A DNA stretch of 64,000 bases, from NCBI RefSeq assembly GCF_002245535.1, contig NZ_NKCN01000022.1:1-64000 (forward strand). The letters are read 5' to 3'. How positions within the stretch are numbered: position 1 is the first letter of the stretch; every line of letters begins with the position of its first letter. Positions 26,417 through 36,408 of this stretch are shown here, in pieces. This DNA is from Mycobacterium lehmannii (GTDB taxonomy: Bacteria; Actinomycetota; Actinomycetes; Mycobacteriales; Mycobacteriaceae). Position numbers and translations under genes: made by a program. The notes below the pieces were generated by a model that saw only the letters and a program-made list of their open reading frames with translations, did not search any database and was not told the origin of the DNA.

Positions 26417-27064
26417 ATGGCGTCACCAGTGAAAACGACCCGCCGACGGGGCCGCCGCCAGGGCGAACCGGTTTCGCGCGACGCGGTGCTCGCCGCGGCG
26501 CGCAAGCGGTTCGGCGCGCAGGGATACGAGAAGACGACGTTGCGCGCCATCGCCCGCGACGCCCACGTCGACCCGTCGATGGTGCTCTATCTGTTCGGAT
26601 CCAAGGCCGAGCTTTTTCGGGCGTCGCTCAACGTGGTCGTCGACCCCGGGGCGCTGGTCTCCGCACTTTCCGGTGGCCCCGATGACGACCCCGACATCGG
26701 CACCCGCATGGTGCGGGCGTACCTGCGGATCTGGCAGTCACCCGAAACGGGGCCGACGATGGTCGCGATGTTGCAGTCGGCCACCTCGAACTCCGACGCT
26801 CACGAGGCGTTCCGCGGGTTCATGCGGGACTACGTGCTGAGTGCGGTGTCCGATGAGCTCGGGGGAGGAGAGCAGGCCCGGCTGCGCGCACTGCTGGCCG
26901 CGAGCCAACTCGTGGGGATGGCGATACTGCGCTTCGTCATGAAGATCCCACCGCTGGCCACGCTGCCCGACGACGACCTGGTACGGCTTCTGGCGCCGAC
27001 GGTCACGCGGTACCTGACCGCCGACGCCGCCGAGCTCGGTCTGCCTGCGTTCGGCAAGTCATAG
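26417..27064 (+). CDS. TetR-family transcriptional regulator
   Basis: 215 residues. The N-terminal HTH (AARKRFGAQGYEKTTLRAIA, then RDAHVDPSMVLYLFGSKAEL) is about 22-64, with a C-terminal ligand domain of the TetR_C type. TAATCT lies six bases before ATG 26417, consistent with leaderless translation. The adjacent palindrome is the probable binding site. Ligand unknown. Its stop overlaps the converging GAP-family gene. Confidence 0.9.
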   Translation: MASPVKTTRRRGRRQGEPVSRDAVLAAARKRFGAQGYEKTTLRAIARDAHVDPSMVLYLFGSKAELFRASLNVVVDPGALVSALSGGPDDDPDIGTRMVRAYLRIWQSPETGPTMVAMLQSATSNSDAHEAFRGFMRDYVLSAVSDELGGGEQARLRALLAASQLVGMAILRFVMKIPPLATLPDDDLVRLLAPTVTRYLTADAAELGLPAFGKS

Positions 27065-27775
27065 CCCGTGAATGCCCTTGTACAGCACCATGAGACCGAT
27101 CACGACGAGAATGCCCGCCATCAGGACGGCGTGCTGGTTGTCCATCCAATCCTTGAGCCGGCTCAGCGGCCGGTCGAGGCGGTCACCGGAGACCGCGTAG
27201 GCCAGGATCGGCAGCGCCACCGTCGATCCGGCCGCGATCACGAACCAGGCGACGGCCAGCCAGTCGTCGCGCGCGCCGCCGCCGGCGGTGCCGATCGCCA
27301 AACCCGCTGCGGCACAGATGAACAAAACCTTCGGGTTGACGACGGTCAAGGCCATCGCCGCACCGCCGGCCCGCAGCGGGGTCAGTGTGCCCAGGCTCTG
27401 CATCCATTTGGGTTTGTGTGCTGACTTCTTCCGGTTCAGCCATCGCTGGATGCCGAACACAATGAGTGCCGCACCGACCACGATCCGCAGGTAAGACGCC
27501 CATCCCGGCGGTTGGCCCTCGCGCCCACCCATCAAGCTGGACACCTGGAGGAACACGCTCGTCAGCGCCGCCAACCCGATGATCCAGCCCGCTAAAAAGG
27601 CCAGTCCGGTCGGCCGCGGCCGCGGGGTGTGCAGCACGAGGACCGCCGGAATGATCGACAGCGGCGAGAGCGCCACCACCAACGCCAAGGGGATCAGTTC
27701 GGTCAGCAGCGATCCCTTGTCCACGAGGCCGAACATATCGGAATGCCCGCTGCCGGTGCGGTTCAACAGCGCCAT
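27059..27775 (-). CDS. GAP-family (Sap-like) membrane protein
   Basis: 238 residues, six predicted membrane helices. Family marks are the early ELIPLALVVALSPLSIIPAV segment (about 24-43) and internal GIQRWLNRKK, VVNPKVLFICAAAGLAIG and the C-terminal VVIGLMVLYKGI. GAP/Sap proteins are thought to move polar lipids such as sulfolipid or GPL precursors across the membrane. ATG 27775 is chosen; ATG 27737 (MFGLVDKGS) is an alternative. Specific lipid unknown. Confidence 0.82.
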   Translation of the reverse strand: MALLNRTGSGHSDMFGLVDKGSLLTELIPLALVVALSPLSIIPAVLVLHTPRPRPTGLAFLAGWIIGLAALTSVFLQVSSLMGGREGQPPGWASYLRIVVGAALIVFGIQRWLNRKKSAHKPKWMQSLGTLTPLRAGGAAMALTVVNPKVLFICAAAGLAIGTAGGGARDDWLAVAWFVIAAGSTVALPILAYAVSGDRLDRPLSRLKDWMDNQHAVLMAGILVVIGLMVLYKGIHGL

Positions 27776-27804
27776 GCGCGCGTCGCGGCGCGCCGGGGTC
27801 GGTG

Positions 27805-28761
27805 TCAGTGCAAACGGTAGAAGACCACCGTCGCGAGGTGAAACGTCAGTGCCCAGAACAACATGACGATCGCCACGGTCGCGAGGCCCCGCGCGTTGGT
27901 CCGTGCCAGGGACGCGTCCGGCGGCGGACGCAGCCAGTGCTTCAGAAGTGGGTTCACGTAGTACGGCATGACTACGAAGCTGATGATCAAGCTGGACAAC
28001 AGGTTTCCGATGAGCAGGTTCAACCACAACGGCAGGCGCAGCGGGGACAGGGCGATGGTGAGCAACATGACCGTCGGATACAGCCCGACCCACACCGCGA
28101 TCGACGTCTTGAGATCCGAGGGTGGTGGGGCCGGTCTGCCGTGCTCGTCGAAGGCGAACCAGCTGCCGAACGAATTGTCGACGGTGCGCAGTTCGAAGTC
28201 GGAGAACCTCTCGCCCTCGGCAAGGAGTTCGCGCCGCTGTTTCGAGGCCAGCCAACGGTCGAGGTCGGCTGCGGTGTCGTAGCGGTAGATCGCGGTCCAC
28301 TCGTCCTGTACCCCCGGAACGGGGCGGAACAGCTCGCTACCGCGAAAGCCGGGAAACGTGTTCTCGGCCAGGCGAAGTCGCTCCTGCCATGCGAGGAAAT
28401 CGTCGACATCGTCGGCGCTGACCCGATGGCTGACGACCGCGGTCACCAGGGCATCGTCCGCCTTGGCGCGCCCGCCGACGACCTGCTGGGTGGCTGGACC
28501 GTCGAAGTACTGCCGGCCCGCGCTCAGGGCGTCCTGTCGGGTGGCGCTGTTGAGCCAGGCCTGCAGGTGAGCGACCGAATCAAACCGGTAGACCACCACC
28601 CATTCGGGTTGAACGGCGGTGGGCGGGTTGACCTCGGCGCCGAGGAAGCCGGTGTACCGGGAGGCCTCGCGGTTGAGGTCGCGCTGCCACTTCTCGAACT
28701 CTCGCTCCTGGCCGGTGTGGACCCGCTGGCCGATGATGACCGTGGCGGCGTCGTCTGTCAC
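27805..28761 (-). CDS. Double antibiotic-biosynthesis-monooxygenase (ABM) domain membrane protein
   Basis: 318 residues from GTG 28761. Two ABM/EthD-type ferredoxin-like domains in tandem (about 5-95 and 105-200), each with W..v.. strands such as VVVYRFDSVAHLQAWLNS and TAIYRYDTAADLDRWLAS. Two membrane helices (about 225-250 and 255-280) follow, then a third near the C-terminus. ABM folds bind heme or oxidise quinols/aromatics, but no cofactor is evident. GTG begins 2 bases after the upstream secreted-protein gene, so they form an operon. Function unknown; family members occur widely in actinobacteria. Confidence 0.75.
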   Translation of the reverse strand: MTDDAATVIIGQRVHTGQEREFEKWQRDLNREASRYTGFLGAEVNPPTAVQPEWVVVYRFDSVAHLQAWLNSATRQDALSAGRQYFDGPATQQVVGGRAKADDALVTAVVSHRVSADDVDDFLAWQERLRLAENTFPGFRGSELFRPVPGVQDEWTAIYRYDTAADLDRWLASKQRRELLAEGERFSDFELRTVDNSFGSWFAFDEHGRPAPPPSDLKTSIAVWVGLYPTVMLLTIALSPLRLPLWLNLLIGNLLSSLIISFVVMPYYVNPLLKHWLRPPPDASLARTNARGLATVAIVMLFWALTFHLATVVFYRLH

Positions 28762-28763
28762 AG

Positions 28764-29177
28764 TCAGATCGATCGCGCCGGGTGGTACCGGCAGGCCTTC
28801 CACTCGCCACCCTCGCGCCGGAAGTCGATGTCGAAGGTCTTGGCGCTGGGCTGGTTCGCGGCGGCGAACCGCACCGTGGCGACGGCCGACGCCGCGGGTT
28901 CGCCCGCGACCGTCACCGAGCTGACCGAGATCCGGGTGGGACCGTCGGCCTTGCGGCTGGCGTACCACCCGTCCTCGAATCCCGCGGCCCCGCGCATCGG
29001 TGCGCAGACGTGTGCGGCGAACGAGTCGAAATCCGCGCGGTTGTACGAGCCGTTCATTCCGGCGAGAACCGCGCGGACCTGATCTTCGTCGCCGGCCGCG
29101 GACGCGGGGCCGGCCAGCGCTGATGAGACGACCGCGCTCAGCGCGATGCCCGCGAGCACGGCGGTGGGTCGACGCAT
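28764..29177 (-). CDS. Secreted NTF2-like protein with two-cysteine pattern
   Basis: 137 residues. Signal peptide MRRPTAVLAGIALSAVVSSA with ASAA cleavage site near 28. The mature part is NTF2-like: GMNGSYNRADFDSFAAHVCA, FDIDFRREGGEWKACRYHP. Cysteines near 58 and 131 could form a disulfide, as in the related proteins at 41236 and 53102. It faces clpB across a 193-base intergenic region. No catalytic residues seen; a periplasmic binding or stabilising role is plausible. Confidence 0.72.
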   Translation of the reverse strand: MRRPTAVLAGIALSAVVSSALAGPASAAGDEDQVRAVLAGMNGSYNRADFDSFAAHVCAPMRGAAGFEDGWYASRKADGPTRISVSSVTVAGEPAASAVATVRFAAANQPSAKTFDIDFRREGGEWKACRYHPARSI

Positions 29178-29281
29178 GGGACAAGCCTCGCCGATGCAGC
29201 TGTGAAAACTGTGACAGTTGTGCGGCGTGTTGTTTGCGAAGCTGACCGTGGACGCATCGGAAGCGCGGAAAATTGATTAGA

Positions 29282-29302
29282 CTTGAGCGGAACAGACTCA
29301 AC
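29282..29302. promoter_or_regulatory. HAIR 3: HspR operator of clpB
   Basis: CTTGAGC (29282-29288), seven bases, ACTCAAC (29296-29302): one change per half from the consensus CTTGAGT-N7-ACTCAAG, and the changes are complementary in symmetry only partly. It lies 69 bases before the clpB start and overlaps the stress-sigma -35. Confidence 0.92.
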
Positions 29303-29314
29303 ATTGACGGCGTT
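29289..29314 (+). promoter_or_regulatory. SigH/SigE-like promoter of clpB nested in the HAIR
   Basis: GGAAC (29289-29293) lies in the HAIR spacer and GTT (29312-29314) follows after 18 bases, fitting the GGAAC-N18-GTT pattern. HspR binding would occlude this -35. Confidence 0.6.
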
Positions 29315-29370
29315 GAACTATCCGACAAGCATTTTCGCCAAGCTCACGTACCCACAGAAAGGGAGGTGTC

Positions 29371-31941
<2,571 letters not shown>

Positions 31942-31952
31942 CGCCCGTCGTT

Positions 31953-32023
31953 CCGCCGCGAAATTGCATTCCGGCAGCGAAATGTCGAGTAGACACCTGC
32001 TGGAATGCAATTTCGCGCGGCGG
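31953..32023. repeat. Long imperfect inverted repeat after clpB
   Basis: Arms CCGCCGCGAAATTGCATTCC (31953-31972) and its complement (32002-32023, with a 2-base insertion) extend through CCGGCAG/CTGCTGG and an internal TGTC/GACA stem, forming a near-continuous stem of about 27 pairs. It begins 11 bases after the clpB stop. It could be a terminator or a small repeated palindromic element; copies elsewhere cannot be checked here. Confidence 0.75.
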
Positions 32024-32096
32024 ATATTGGCAGATGCCGGGTTGTGACCAGGATGAGTTCGGGATTCGGCGCCACCTGCACGTAGGCTAGAGCGCA

Positions 32097-32912
32097 ATGG
32101 TCCCGCTTTGGTTCACGCTGTCCGCGCTCTGCTTCGTCGGTGCGGCCGTGCTGCTCTACGTCGACATCGACCGTCGACGCGGCTTGGGGCGTCGACGCAA
32201 GTCCTGGGCGAAGTCACACGGCTTCGACTACGAACACGAGTCGACCGACATCGTCCAACGCTGGAAGCGCGGCGTGATGTCGACGGTCGGCGAGGTCGCC
32301 GCGAAGAACGTGGTCCTCGGGCAGATCCGCGGCGAAGCGGTGTTCATCTTCGACCTCGAAGACGTCGCGACGGTGATCGCCCTGCACCGCAAGGTCGGCA
32401 CCAACGTCGTCGTCGACCTGCGGCTCAAGGGCATCAAAGAGCCGCGAGAGAACGACATCTGGCTGCTCGGGGCGATCGGCCCGCGCATGGTCTACTCCAC
32501 CAATCTCGATGCCGCCCGACGTGCGTGCGACCGGCGGATGGTGACATTCGCCCACACCGCCCCCGACTGTGCCGAAATCATGTGGAACGAGGAGCACTGG
32601 ACGCTGGTCTCCATGCCGGTGACCAGCACGCGCGCGCAGTGGGACGAGGGTCTGCGCACCGTGCGCCAGTTCAACGACCTTCTGCGCGTCCTGCCGCCGA
32701 CCCCACAGGCCATGGCGCAGGGCAGCCAGGGCGCGCTGGCCCGGCGAAGCGGGTCGCCCAGCCGCCCGCTCACCCCGTCCGGCCGCGAACCGGCACCGGG
32801 CGTCGACGCTCCGGCCCGCCCCGAGGCGCGCTACCCCCAGCAGCCGCCCCGGCCCGACGCACGGCGTCAACCGCCGCGCAACGGACGGCAGTCACCGCAC
32901 TATCAGCGGTAA
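32097..32912 (+). CDS. ttfA: TtfA, TMM transport factor A
   Basis: 271 residues. N-terminal membrane helix (about 3-22) then a cytoplasmic domain (RRRKSWAKSHGFDYEHESTD, GEAVFIFDLEDVATVIALHRK, WNEEHWTLVSMPV) and a Pro/Arg-rich tail (about 205-271). This layout and the place next to clpB match M. tuberculosis Rv0383c, shown to be an essential partner of MmpL3 in trehalose monomycolate export. TAGGCT (32083-32088) eight bases before ATG 32097 suggests a leaderless transcript. First gene of a run through nhaA. Confidence 0.87.
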   Translation: MVPLWFTLSALCFVGAAVLLYVDIDRRRGLGRRRKSWAKSHGFDYEHESTDIVQRWKRGVMSTVGEVAAKNVVLGQIRGEAVFIFDLEDVATVIALHRKVGTNVVVDLRLKGIKEPRENDIWLLGAIGPRMVYSTNLDAARRACDRRMVTFAHTAPDCAEIMWNEEHWTLVSMPVTSTRAQWDEGLRTVRQFNDLLRVLPPTPQAMAQGSQGALARRSGSPSRPLTPSGREPAPGVDAPARPEARYPQQPPRPDARRQPPRNGRQSPHYQR

Positions 32913-32954
32913 GTGGCGCCCGGAGCTCGCGACCGGGGGAAGTAGCCTGAAGCC

Positions 32955-33728
32955 ATGTCTCGCCCCGTCGCCCTGATCACCGGACCGACGTCCGGCATCG
33001 GCGCGGGCTTTGCGCGCAGGTTCGCCCGCGACGGCTACGATCTCGTGCTCGTAGCACGCGACGCGACCAGGCTCGAGCGCCTTGCCGCCGAACTGCGCGA
33101 CGGCGGTGCGGCCGTCGAGGTGCTCACCGCCGACCTGGCCGAGGCCGCCGACCGCGCCAAGGTGGCCGACCGGCTCGCCGCGGGTGTTCAGGTGCTGGTC
33201 AACAACGCCGGTTTCGGAACGTCCGGCGAGTTCTGGAGCGCGGACTACTCACTGTTGCAATCGCAGCTCGACGTCAACGTCACCGCCGTCATGCAGCTGA
33301 CGCACGCGGCGCTGCCCCCGATGCTGGACGCCGCGCGCGGCACGGTGATCAACGTCGCGAGCGTCGCCGGCCTGGTACCCGGCCGCGGGTCGACGTATTC
33401 GGCCTCCAAGTCCTGGGTGGTCGCATTCTCCGAAGGACTCGCCAACGGCCTGGGCGGCACCGGCGTCGGAGTGCACGCGCTGTGCCCGGGCTTCGTGCGC
33501 ACCGAGTTCCACCAGCGGGCGGGCATCGACATGGACGGCACACCGTCGTGGTTCTGGCTCGAGGTCGACGACGTGGTTCGCGAGACGATGGCCGCCGTCG
33601 CGAAGGGGAAGGTCGTGATCATCCCCGGTGTGCAGTACAAGGTGCTCACCACCGCAGGACGGGTGGTGCCGCGAAACCTGGTGCGCGCCATGACCAAAGT
33701 CGTGGGCCGAGGCCGTGGTCGGACATAG
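32955..33728 (+). CDS. Short-chain dehydrogenase/reductase
   Basis: 257 residues. TGPTSGIG loop (9-16), ARD after strand 2, NNAG (about 82-85), NVASVAG catalytic Ser and YSASK (about 143-147). The C-terminal tail is basic (RAMTKVVGRGRGRT), a frequent mark of lipid-acting mycobacterial SDRs. TAGCCT (32943-32948) six bases before ATG 32955 suggests its own leaderless start. Substrate unknown. Confidence 0.9.
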   Translation: MSRPVALITGPTSGIGAGFARRFARDGYDLVLVARDATRLERLAAELRDGGAAVEVLTADLAEAADRAKVADRLAAGVQVLVNNAGFGTSGEFWSADYSLLQSQLDVNVTAVMQLTHAALPPMLDAARGTVINVASVAGLVPGRGSTYSASKSWVVAFSEGLANGLGGTGVGVHALCPGFVRTEFHQRAGIDMDGTPSWFWLEVDDVVRETMAAVAKGKVVIIPGVQYKVLTTAGRVVPRNLVRAMTKVVGRGRGRT

Positions 33729-33740
33729 GGCACCGCGTAC

Positions 33741-34640
33741 GTGCGTGCGCTGATCGCGGCGCTGACCGCGATCGTCGTCGTCGCGGCATCGGCATGCTCC
33801 ACAGACGATGCGTCGATTCGCCCCTACGGCGCGCAGACCGCCACCATCGGCGAATCCCTTGCCACACTGGGCTGGAACATGTCGATATCGAACCTGCGCT
33901 TCGACGGCGACTACGTGCTGTTCGACGTCGACGCGTCACCGGCGGATGCCGACGGGCCGCACGCCAAGCCGGAAGACATCCGGTTCGGCCTGTACGGCGC
34001 GCTCGCGCACCCGATCGAGGCCAACGGTATCGGAAGCTGTCGCGATGCGACCAACCTTGAGCTGCAACCACTCTCGGCCCCCACGCCCGACCGCCTCACC
34101 GGCACGGTCTGCATAGGGCCCGCGCGTGACCAGGTGCAGGTGCGCGGCGTGTACGCCTACTCGCCGCGCGACCGGACACCGGGCACCACCGTCGCCCACC
34201 CCGCGGCCTTCCCCGTCGGACTGCCCGCGGTCAGGGACACCGACACCGGATTGTCGATCCGCACCACGAGCCTGGATGCCTTCCGCGCCGACGGCGCCAT
34301 GCTCGCCCCGGCGGCGCTGGGCGACCCGAACGCGTTCACCGGAAACGGCTACATGCTGATCGGTCTCGAGATCAGCGGTGTGGCAGAGCAATACCGCGAG
34401 GTCTCGCAGCAGCGGGGTGGGCCGGCGATGGTGCTGGTGTCGCCGACACTGCCGGCGCCCGGGCTGAGCCACGCATGCGACGTCTACGGCGCCTCGGTGT
34501 TGGTGCTTCCCGATGCCTCCCGCGACGCCGTCCAGGTGCGGGCGTCGCTGTGCACCCAGGGCGAGATCAACAAGGCGCTGCTGTACGCGACCGTTTCGCT
34601 CGTCGGTACCCACGCCGCGCTCTGGACGAAGGATGACTGA
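33741..34640 (+). CDS. Probable lipoprotein
   Basis: 299 residues, GTG start. Signal peptide RALIAALTAIVVVAASAC with lipobox AASAC (Cys19 as the lipidation site). The mature part has no recognised domain; it is beta-rich with paired cysteines (SCRDATN, TVCIGP, HACDVYG, SLCTQG), consistent with an exported, disulfide-bearing protein on the outer leaflet of the plasma membrane. Its end overlaps the TrmH gene by 8 bases. Confidence 0.78.
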   Translation: MRALIAALTAIVVVAASACSTDDASIRPYGAQTATIGESLATLGWNMSISNLRFDGDYVLFDVDASPADADGPHAKPEDIRFGLYGALAHPIEANGIGSCRDATNLELQPLSAPTPDRLTGTVCIGPARDQVQVRGVYAYSPRDRTPGTTVAHPAAFPVGLPAVRDTDTGLSIRTTSLDAFRADGAMLAPAALGDPNAFTGNGYMLIGLEISGVAEQYREVSQQRGGPAMVLVSPTLPAPGLSHACDVYGASVLVLPDASRDAVQVRASLCTQGEINKALLYATVSLVGTHAALWTKDD

Positions 34641-35292
34641 CCCACCGGAACCCGAAGTCGCCGGCCCCACCGAATGGGGCGAGGCGCCCGGCGTCGGCCC
34701 GTGGCAGGGGCCCCCGCCCGACGACCCGCGCTACGACCCGGGCTTGCTCCGTGACGGGGACACCCGCAATGTCGTTGACGCGTACCGCTATTGGACACGC
34801 GAAGCGATCATCGCCGACATCGACGAGCGCAGGCACGCCCTGCACATCGCGATCGAGAACTTCGGCAACGACGCCAACATCGGCGCGGTCGTGCGCACCG
34901 CGAACGCGTTCGCCGTCGACACCGTGCACATCGTCGGCAGGCGACGGTGGAACCGTCGCGGCGCGATGGTGACCGACCGTTACCAACGGCTGCGTCACCA
35001 CGACACCACCGCCGCGCTGCTCGCCCACGCGGCCGACGCCGGCCTGACGGTCGTCGCCGTCGACAACATCCCGGGGGCGGTGCGCATCGAAACCACCCCG
35101 CTGCCGCGCGACTGCCTGCTGGTCTTCGGCCAGGAGGGGCCGGGGATCACCCCCGAGGCGAGGGCCGGCGCCGCCATGACCGTGTCCATCGCCCAGTTCG
35201 GGTCGACACGCAGCATCAACGCCGGCGTCGCCGCAGGTATCGCGATGCACACCTGGATCACCCAACACGGGGACCTTTCGGCGGCCTGGTAG
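34633..35292 (+). CDS. TrmH/SpoU-family RNA 2'-O-methyltransferase
   Basis: 219 residues. SPOUT motifs: motif 1 NFGNDANIGAVVRTANAF (about 77-94), motif 2 LVFGQEGPGIT (about 168-178) and motif 3 IAQFGSTRSINAGVAAGI (about 191-208), forming the SAM trefoil knot. It methylates ribose of tRNA or rRNA. ATG 34633 was chosen, inside the end of the lipoprotein gene. Equivalent to Rv0380c by synteny. RNA target unknown. Confidence 0.9.
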   Translation: MTDPPEPEVAGPTEWGEAPGVGPWQGPPPDDPRYDPGLLRDGDTRNVVDAYRYWTREAIIADIDERRHALHIAIENFGNDANIGAVVRTANAFAVDTVHIVGRRRWNRRGAMVTDRYQRLRHHDTTAALLAHAADAGLTVVAVDNIPGAVRIETTPLPRDCLLVFGQEGPGITPEARAGAAMTVSIAQFGSTRSINAGVAAGIAMHTWITQHGDLSAAW

Positions 35293-35307
35293 GGCAGGAT
35301 CGACACC

Positions 35308-36408
35308 ATGGATCAGCTCTGGGCCAACCGCGCAGCCAGCGCTGAGGCCGCGATCGCCACCCGACACATCAGACGGCTGTGGGGCCTGCCGGGCACTCAA
35401 CTGGGCGTCGTCGCCTGGCCCGCGACGCGGCAGCACCGGCTGTTCGGGACATGGCACTACTGGTGGCAGGCGCATTTGCTCGACAACCTCGTCGACGCCC
35501 AACTGCGCGACCCCCGGCCCGACCGGCAAACGGCGATCGCGCGCCAGATCCGCGCACACCGGTTGCGCAACAACTTCTCGTGGGTCAACGACTACTACGA
35601 CGACATGGCGTGGCTGGCGCTGGCGCTCGAACGCGCGACCGCGCTCGCATCCGTCGAGCGGCCCAAGGCGCTGAAGAAACTCTCCGAGCAGTTCATGAAC
35701 GCGTGGGTGCCCGAAGACGGCGGCGGCATCCCCTGGCGCAAACAGGACCAGTTCTTCAACGCGCCCGCCAACGGCCCGGCCGCGATCTTCCTGGCCCGCT
35801 ACGACCGATTGCGCCGGGCGCAGCAGATGTCGGACTGGCTCGACGAAACCCTGATCGACCCGGACACCCACCTCGTGTTCGACGGCATCAAGGGCGGCTC
35901 GCTCGTGCGCGCGCAGTACACGTACTGCCAAGGCGTGGTGCTGGGGCTGGAAACGGAACTGGCGGCGCGCACCGACGACCCCGAGCACGCCGCCCGGGTG
36001 CACCGGTTGACCGCCGCGGTCGCCGAACACATGGCGGTCGACGGCGTCATCAAGGGCGCAGGCGGTGGCGACGGTGGCCTGTTCAACGGCATCCTTGCCC
36101 GCTATCTCGCGCTCGTCGCGACCACGCTGCCGCAGAACGGCGAAGACGACGCGGCGGCCCGAGACACCGCCCGCTCGCTGGTGCTGGCCTCCGCGGAGGC
36201 GGCATGGCAAAACCGCCAGGTGATCGACGGGCTGCCGCTGTTCAGCGCATTCTGGGACCGCTCCGCCGAGATCCCCACCGCCACAGGCGAGCAGGCACAG
36301 TTCGTCGAGGGCGCGGTCAACGCCTCCGAGGTGCCCGAGCGCGACCTGTCGGTGCAGCTGGCGGGCTGGATGCTGATGGAAGCCGCCCACGCGGTGGCGG
36401 GGGAGTGA
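35308..36408 (+). CDS. GH76-family glycosidase
   Basis: 366 residues. The alpha/alpha-toroid of glycoside hydrolase family 76 is indicated by NDYYDDMAWLALALERA (about 95-111, with the catalytic Asp pair), TYCQGVVLGLETEL and FNGILARYLALVA. Family members cleave alpha-1,6-mannan; in mycobacteria a cytoplasmic enzyme could act on lipomannan intermediates. No signal peptide is present. Equivalent to Rv0365c by memory. It overlaps nhaA by 4 bases. Confidence 0.86.
   Translation: MDQLWANRAASAEAAIATRHIRRLWGLPGTQLGVVAWPATRQHRLFGTWHYWWQAHLLDNLVDAQLRDPRPDRQTAIARQIRAHRLRNNFSWVNDYYDDMAWLALALERATALASVERPKALKKLSEQFMNAWVPEDGGGIPWRKQDQFFNAPANGPAAIFLARYDRLRRAQQMSDWLDETLIDPDTHLVFDGIKGGSLVRAQYTYCQGVVLGLETELAARTDDPEHAARVHRLTAAVAEHMAVDGVIKGAGGGDGGLFNGILARYLALVATTLPQNGEDDAAARDTARSLVLASAEAAWQNRQVIDGLPLFSAFWDRSAEIPTATGEQAQFVEGAVNASEVPERDLSVQLAGWMLMEAAHAVAGE

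Noticed and set aside
28781..29368. Long extension of the double-ABM protein to 29328
   Set aside because: That stretch is the out-of-frame shadow of the secreted NTF2-like gene and the clpB promoter; GTG 28761 two bases after that gene is the sensible start.
35379..36404. N-terminal extension of NhaA by 340 residues
   Set aside because: The upstream part is a shadow of the GH76 gene; GTG 36405 overlaps its stop and gives the normal NhaA start.
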